NCBI GenBank assembly: GCA_026225945.1
Contig: JAMJFZ010002307.1
Span: 8,991,501-9,055,500 of the forward strand
Direction of reading: 5' to 3'
DNA from: Cricetomys ansorgei
Taxonomy: Eukaryota; Chordata; Mammalia; Rodentia; Nesomyidae
Length of the DNA: 64,000 bases
The notes beneath the pieces were generated by a model. The model saw only the letters and a list, made by a program, of their open reading frames with translations. It was not told where the DNA came from and did not search any database. Shown piece by piece: positions 59,535 through 64,000 of this stretch. The position numbers and the translations under genes were made by a program. Positions within the stretch are counted from its first letter, which is position 1, and each line of letters starts with the position of its first letter.

Positions 59535-59645
59535 GTTTTGTTGCTGTTGTTTTCCTTAGTCCTGCCTGGAACTTGCTATATACACTAGGCTGAACTCAAA
59601 TTTGTGAACATTCCCCAGTTACTGAGATTTGCACTATCACAACCC
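59535..59645 (-). mobile_element. SINE B1, minus strand, diverged
   Basis: CCTGGAACTTGCTATATACACTAGGCTGAACTCAAATTTG and ACTGAGATTTGCACTATCACAACCC follow the inverted B1 order. Confidence 0.6.
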
Positions 59646-59649
59646 ATTC

Positions 59650-61595
59650 TCCTTTGATTTTAAAAATTTAATAGGCAATTCTATGTTCAAATCCCCTTCT
59701 AAAACTAGGGGAATTGAGGCAACTGAGAAGCAGCTTGCTGTCTGAAACAGAAGTTAGTCAGGACTGACAACAGTTTCTTCAGAGACGTGATTGGCAGACC
59801 ATCAGAAAAGACTGTTTCATTTCACTTGAAACCTTGTTTATTCAGCTCCCCATCTCTGGAACCCAGTTAGATCACTGACTGCAATGGATCAGAGCTTGAG
59901 AGGAGATAGAGCCATTTTGAATTCCCTAGAGAAAGTGTACCACTGCAAGAACTTAAAGAAGTCTTCATTTATGCCAAAGAAGACAGCACAAATCCTGCAG
60001 GCAAGATTACAGAGTAAAGGAGAGTCCTTTATTTACATAATCTTATCTCCAGAAAGCCTGTGGAATGGCAACAACAAGTTTTTATAAAGAAAGAGCATCT
60101 GATTCATCTAATGATCTAATTGAAATGTGTCAGAACTATCAGCTAATTAATCAATAAATATAAGGTTTGTGCTCTAATGCCTTAGTAATTATTGGCTACC
60201 TTTTATACATGATTGTATGCATGCATATAGCAGGATGGCTTCACAAATACCTGTCGATGTCTTTGGTATAATATGAACTTGGAACAGATTTAATTGAGCA
60301 AACATTTATTACAATGCAAGGTATTTGGCTTGATGAGAAAGTTTAAAGCTGAAGTCAAAAAAGCAAAAGCCAACAAAAGTGTTGCCACTGAATTTGAAAT
60401 AAAAGATCTGAACTTAGCAATAATGATGGAGCATGAAGTGAAAGGTGTGAAAGAATGGATAATGTCTACCCACCTTCCTGTAACTACAGGAAGGCAAAAG
60501 AAACAAACAAAAACAAAAACAAAAACAGGGCTTTGGCAAACTGACTCCAGCAGGTCAATTTAAAAAGATGAGTGATGGTGAAGAGCATAGAGATTTATTC
60601 AGTGTGGGCACTCTGAGAAGAGGTGCAGATAAAAGCATCTAGTAACCCCAAGTTCATGTCCAGGGTAGAAACACGAGCTAAAGGTTTAGATGGAGAAGAA
60701 ATGGGCAGAGGAGAGGTAAGCAAAATTTAGCAGTCCTGGTCAAGGTGTGGTCCTGCTCAAGTCTGGTAGTTCTCAGGTGAGAACTGCTCCAGGGTGCAAG
60801 CTCACTCTCACAGATATAAGAGGATGAAATGGGCCAGGGAGATACTACTTGTGGGAATAACATGCTGACCTGCCAAGACAGGCAGGTGACCCAGAGTAAA
60901 GGAGACAGACACAAAAGATAGAAGAGATACCAGGCTTTTAACCTGCATTTAGTTGCTTTGTAGGCCATTGTGAGGAGCAGGCACAGCTTCTAGGTGCCTC
61001 TTGTGTTCCTGGTATGCTCTTAGATGACTGAGGAGGGGAGAGATTATTATTTAGCTTGTCTTAGAAGGGTTCTAATTTTAACCCCAGGACAAAATCTTAC
61101 AGAGAAATTCAATCCAAACTCTAGACAAATCGTTTTCTAGTAAATATTAAAACATTTTAAAATGTCATTGATTTGGAGGTGGGGAGAGCAAAGATCATTC
61201 TGCAAAGCATAACTGCTGTAATAAAAGAAAACAAAGCCTGGGTAGGAGAGACAGAGCAAGAAATATCCAGGACGAAGCATTAGGCTTCTAGTATGTCTAA
61301 CATTTTGAACACCACAGGGAAACAGGAGAAAGGCTTGCCAACAGCGCTAAACCCAGCCTCCTGATATGGGAGGGGAACAGGTGTCTATCATCCCTTTCAG
61401 TTGTCTTGTACCTTTGCTTTCCCTTAAGTCAACAGGATTTTCCCCAACTTCCATCCCCCCCATCTAAGAAAGTCCATTTAGAGATTTAAATAAACATGCA
61501 TGAAAACATGTCTTAAGCTTGAAAGAAGCAAAATGTAAAATGAATATAAGCAACATCCTAAATGTGCTAATGTTGCTGTACAATTATTATGTACT
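59650..61595. other. 5' flank of Mgst1, no recognised feature
   Basis: A frame at 60294-60563 (Lys-rich) and the 60590-61010 segment, which has TTTATT at its left edge, may be old LINE or LTR remains. Neither is classified. Confidence 0.35.
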
Positions 61596-61597
61596 AC

Positions 61598-61666
61598 TGT
61601 TCAGCAGTACTAAGGATAGAACCCAGGGCCTCAGGTAGATGTTCTACCACTGATCCATGGCCCTAG
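61598..61666 (-). mobile_element. ID SINE, minus strand
   Basis: The reverse complement begins TAGGGCCATGGATCAGTGGTAG, with AACATCTACCTGAGGCCCTGGGTTCTATCC following. Confidence 0.75.
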
Positions 61667-61844
61667 TCTATAATATATTTTTAAAATATGTATTAGATTG
61701 ATTATTTTTTTCCCACAGCCATATAGAGGAATTCTGGCTTATGAAATAAACTCTGAATGTAAGAACCACCAAAGAGAAAAAGTATCCACCAAGAGAAGAA
61801 CAGAAAAATCTGAAGCCAGACAAGAGAACATGAAAGAACATAAG

Positions 61845-62440
61845 GATAGAACGTGGGTCAAAGGAACAGAGTAGAATCCAGATATCCAACCACAATTATT
61901 TAGGCAATTGATTGTCAACAAAGCCATCAAGACAATTTAATGGAGAAAGGAAAATTCCGGACAAAGCAGGGAAATGATAAAACTGAATAGCCATGTGAAA
62001 TACAAAAACTTCACACCACACACAGAAATCAAATCAAAATGGATCATAATACTATAAAGCTTCTTTAAAAACTGATTTCATAATGATTGCATACGCAAAG
62101 GTGATCTAGACAGGACATCAAAAGCTTTTTTTATATAGAGAACAAAAAATGATAAGTTGTGATCATTAATCTTTATGAAAATTGCAATCTACTCATCAGA
62201 AATGTCGAATGAATAGCCACAGAAAATACTCTCAACACATTTGACAAGGAAATGCAAGTAAAATAATGCTGAAGACAATTACTGATATCAAAAATATACT
62301 ATCAAAATAGAAAATTGGCAAACTATTTGAACAGACACTTCACAAAAGAAAATATGGCTGGCTAAAATGAGTATCAAAAACGTGTCTGATGTCATTATTC
62401 ATCAGAAATATGAAAATCAAAATCCATCACTATGACTTAT
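61845..62440 (+). mobile_element. Ancient L1 (L1M-type), end of ORF2, decayed
   Basis: Ordered match to the 3' end of L1 ORF2: AAAGGAACAGAGTAGAATCC, GGCAATTGATTGTCAACAAAG, GACAATTTAATGGAGAAAGG, AAATCAAATCAAAATGGATCA, AAATTGGCAAACTATTTGAACAGACACTTCACAAAAGAAAATATGGC, ATGAAAATCAAAATCC. Stops and frameshifts throughout make it a dead copy. Confidence 0.75.
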
Positions 62441-62449
62441 TCTCCCAAA

Positions 62450-62724
62450 CATTTCTACATGTGTGACCAGAGAGACAGTCCTGCTGACATTGATGTGAGC
62501 ATTGCCAACCTGCCCTGCTACCTGCAGTAGTTTGAGGGCACAAAGCTAAGTGTGGCGACCCGATATCAAGACTGTAGAACTGTGGGTGACTCACTGCAGA
62601 AGACTAAGTAGGATGGTGGTTCCAAGCTATAGAACAAGAGCATTCTGGGCCTTCTCCAGAATGTAACATTCAAATGTATTTTGTCTTGTTTGGTCTGATT
62701 GGATGAGATTAAGAGAAGCCATTG
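62450..62724. other. Unclassified insert between the two L1 halves
   Basis: About 270 bases that do not follow the L1 order. A short readable frame from 62460 is broken by a TAG after about 22 codons. The origin is not recognised. Confidence 0.3.
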
Positions 62725-62737
62725 TGTGTGTGTGTGT

Positions 62738-62769
<32 letters not shown>
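62725..62769. repeat. (TG)n microsatellite
   Basis: TG run with one CTC interruption. Confidence 0.95.
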
Positions 62770-62964
62770 TGTGTTGCAGATGAAGCATGCAGAGGGATTG
62801 TCAGCCTCTAGCCATGCACTTCTGCTTTAATCACCTCTGCATCTCCTGCTCGTTATGGCCAATTGCTTGAGAAAAACACTTTTCTCAGAGTTCATGACTA
62901 ACTCTGCTCTTTGGAATTGTGCATGCTGTCTAAAGCTCATTTCTATATTCATTAAAAGGGAGTA

Positions 62965-63425
62965 AGTACAAAGACAACCACAATACAACACAACATGGTA
63001 GAGAATATCAACGTCTTATACCATACAACTGGAAAAACTGCCTCAAAGATTCTCATAAATAACAGATTTATATCCCAATAAGACTAGTTCTAGATATTGA
63101 CACAAGGGAAGTAAGGATGGCCACAAAGAAAGACATCCAAGAACAATCAAAACATCCATGAGCAGAAGAGTGGAAAAACTAATTACAGTATATTCATACA
63201 AGGTTATACTGACTGTGTCATAAGAAAAAGCAATAAGTTACTGATCACATGATGGAATGATTCAAAGTAATTATTGTGCTAAACAAAAGAAGAGTAGGCA
63301 CAAGAGCATATGACTTCATTTGCATGGAAGATTTTTTAAAGGGAAACTAAATTACAACACTAGAAATGAGATAAGTGGCTGTTTTTATTAGGATAAGGGT
63401 GGTGAATGGCTGGGAATAAAGAATG
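62965..63425 (+). mobile_element. Ancient L1 (L1M-type), 3' UTR end
   Basis: CATCCATGAGCAGAAGAGTGG, TACAGTATATTCATACAAGGTTATACTGACTGTG, CATGATGGAATGATTCAAAGTAATTATTGTGC, GCACAAGAGCATATGACTTCATTTGCATGG. This is the expected continuation of the copy at 61.8-62.4 kb. Confidence 0.65.
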
Positions 63426-63431
63426 TCTCTG

Positions 63432-63715
63432 TCTGCTCTTATGATAAAATACCTTAGATTCATGGACTTAGAGGTAACAGGACTTTGCAGTTCTGGAGAT
63501 TAGTGAGCAGATCTGGCATCGATGAGAGCCTGGCTCTCCCTGCAAGAAAGTGTCTCACGCAGCTTTCCCTCCAACCTCTTTTATGAAGATACCAACTCCA
63601 TTCTGATTTGATCACTTCCCAAAGGCTTGGCATCTCAGTATCACCACAGTGGGAACTGAGTTTCAACAAGGATTTTGGAGACACAAGATTTATATCCATA
63701 GCAGAGCATAAAGAA
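63432..63715 (-). mobile_element. MLT1-type LTR, minus strand
   Basis: Inverted MLT1 order: GCTCTTATGATAAAATACCTTAG, CAGTTCTGGAGATTAG, TTTTATGAAGATACCAACTCCATTCTGATT, CACTTCCCAAAGGC, GGAGACACAAGATTTATATCCATAGC. Confidence 0.7.
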
Positions 63716-64000
63716 CTTTCTGAAATGGTGCAAATGAGGGTATATGCTATGTGGGAATTTACATTTAGCATACTTGGTGACCTATACACCTCAAAAATAG
63801 TGCATCCAATAATACCCAAATACACCTCTAAATTAGCTTTTTAACGTTTCTGGTCTTTACAGAAGGTAGCAATAAGCTGTGAGTACAATAGTTACAAATA
63901 CATCAAGACCCATGCCACACTTGACCCTGGACTGAAACCAAATAGGGGAATGATGGTAAAGAGGTCACTCAGGAGGTTTCAAAATCCTAGTGATCTCTGT
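63716..64000. other. Intergenic, no recognised feature
   Basis: Nothing supported to the window edge. Confidence 0.45.

Noticed and set aside
60294..60563. Lys-rich 89-codon frame as a possible processed pseudogene
   Set aside because: No parent protein is recognised, there is no A-tail or target duplication, and composition alone explains it.

Overview
The window is mammalian nuclear DNA from a muroid rodent. The evidence is the SINE content: B1, B2/B3, B4 (an ID-like head joined to a B1-like body) and ID copies on both strands, rodent-type ERVL-MaLR LTRs, an Lx-type L1 3' end, and many long (TG)n, (GA)n, (GGAA)n and (TTTA)n tracts. There are no bacterial-style operons, phage genes, CRISPR arrays or rRNA/tRNA genes. 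Most of the open frames are low-complexity repeat translations or SINE-derived.

One gene can be read in full: Mgst1, microsomal glutathione S-transferase 1, on the minus strand. Its three coding exons lie at 50521..50396, 46916..46822 and 41298..41052. They join in frame (intron phases 0 and 2) to give the family's 155 residues, with the glutathione-site residues and Cys50 in place. A good splice donor at 58620 sits at the edge of a GC-box-rich segment, so a non-coding first exon and promoter are proposed at about 58.6-58.9 kb. Two ATTAAA signals near 40.69-40.70 kb probably end the transcript. The gene would then span about 18 kb. As recalled, the mouse and rat proteins differ from this one at about nine positions, which points to another muroid (for example a hamster, vole or deer mouse).

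Layout: 1-40 kb is the 3' flank of Mgst1. It is intergenic and filled with old MaLR LTRs, an ancient L2, MIR fragments, SINEs, microsatellites, a 19-bp minisatellite, a perfect interstitial telomeric tract and a strong CTCF-type motif. 40.7-58.9 kb is Mgst1 with its introns. 59-64 kb is the 5' flank, with an ancient L1M element and an MLT1-type LTR.

No previously undescribed genetic system is evident. The most unusual structure is a polypurine tract of about 390 bp (polypyrimidine in the transcript) whose edge lies about 14 bases from the 3' splice site of the second coding exon. Next come the telomeric insert and two long inverted repeat structures.
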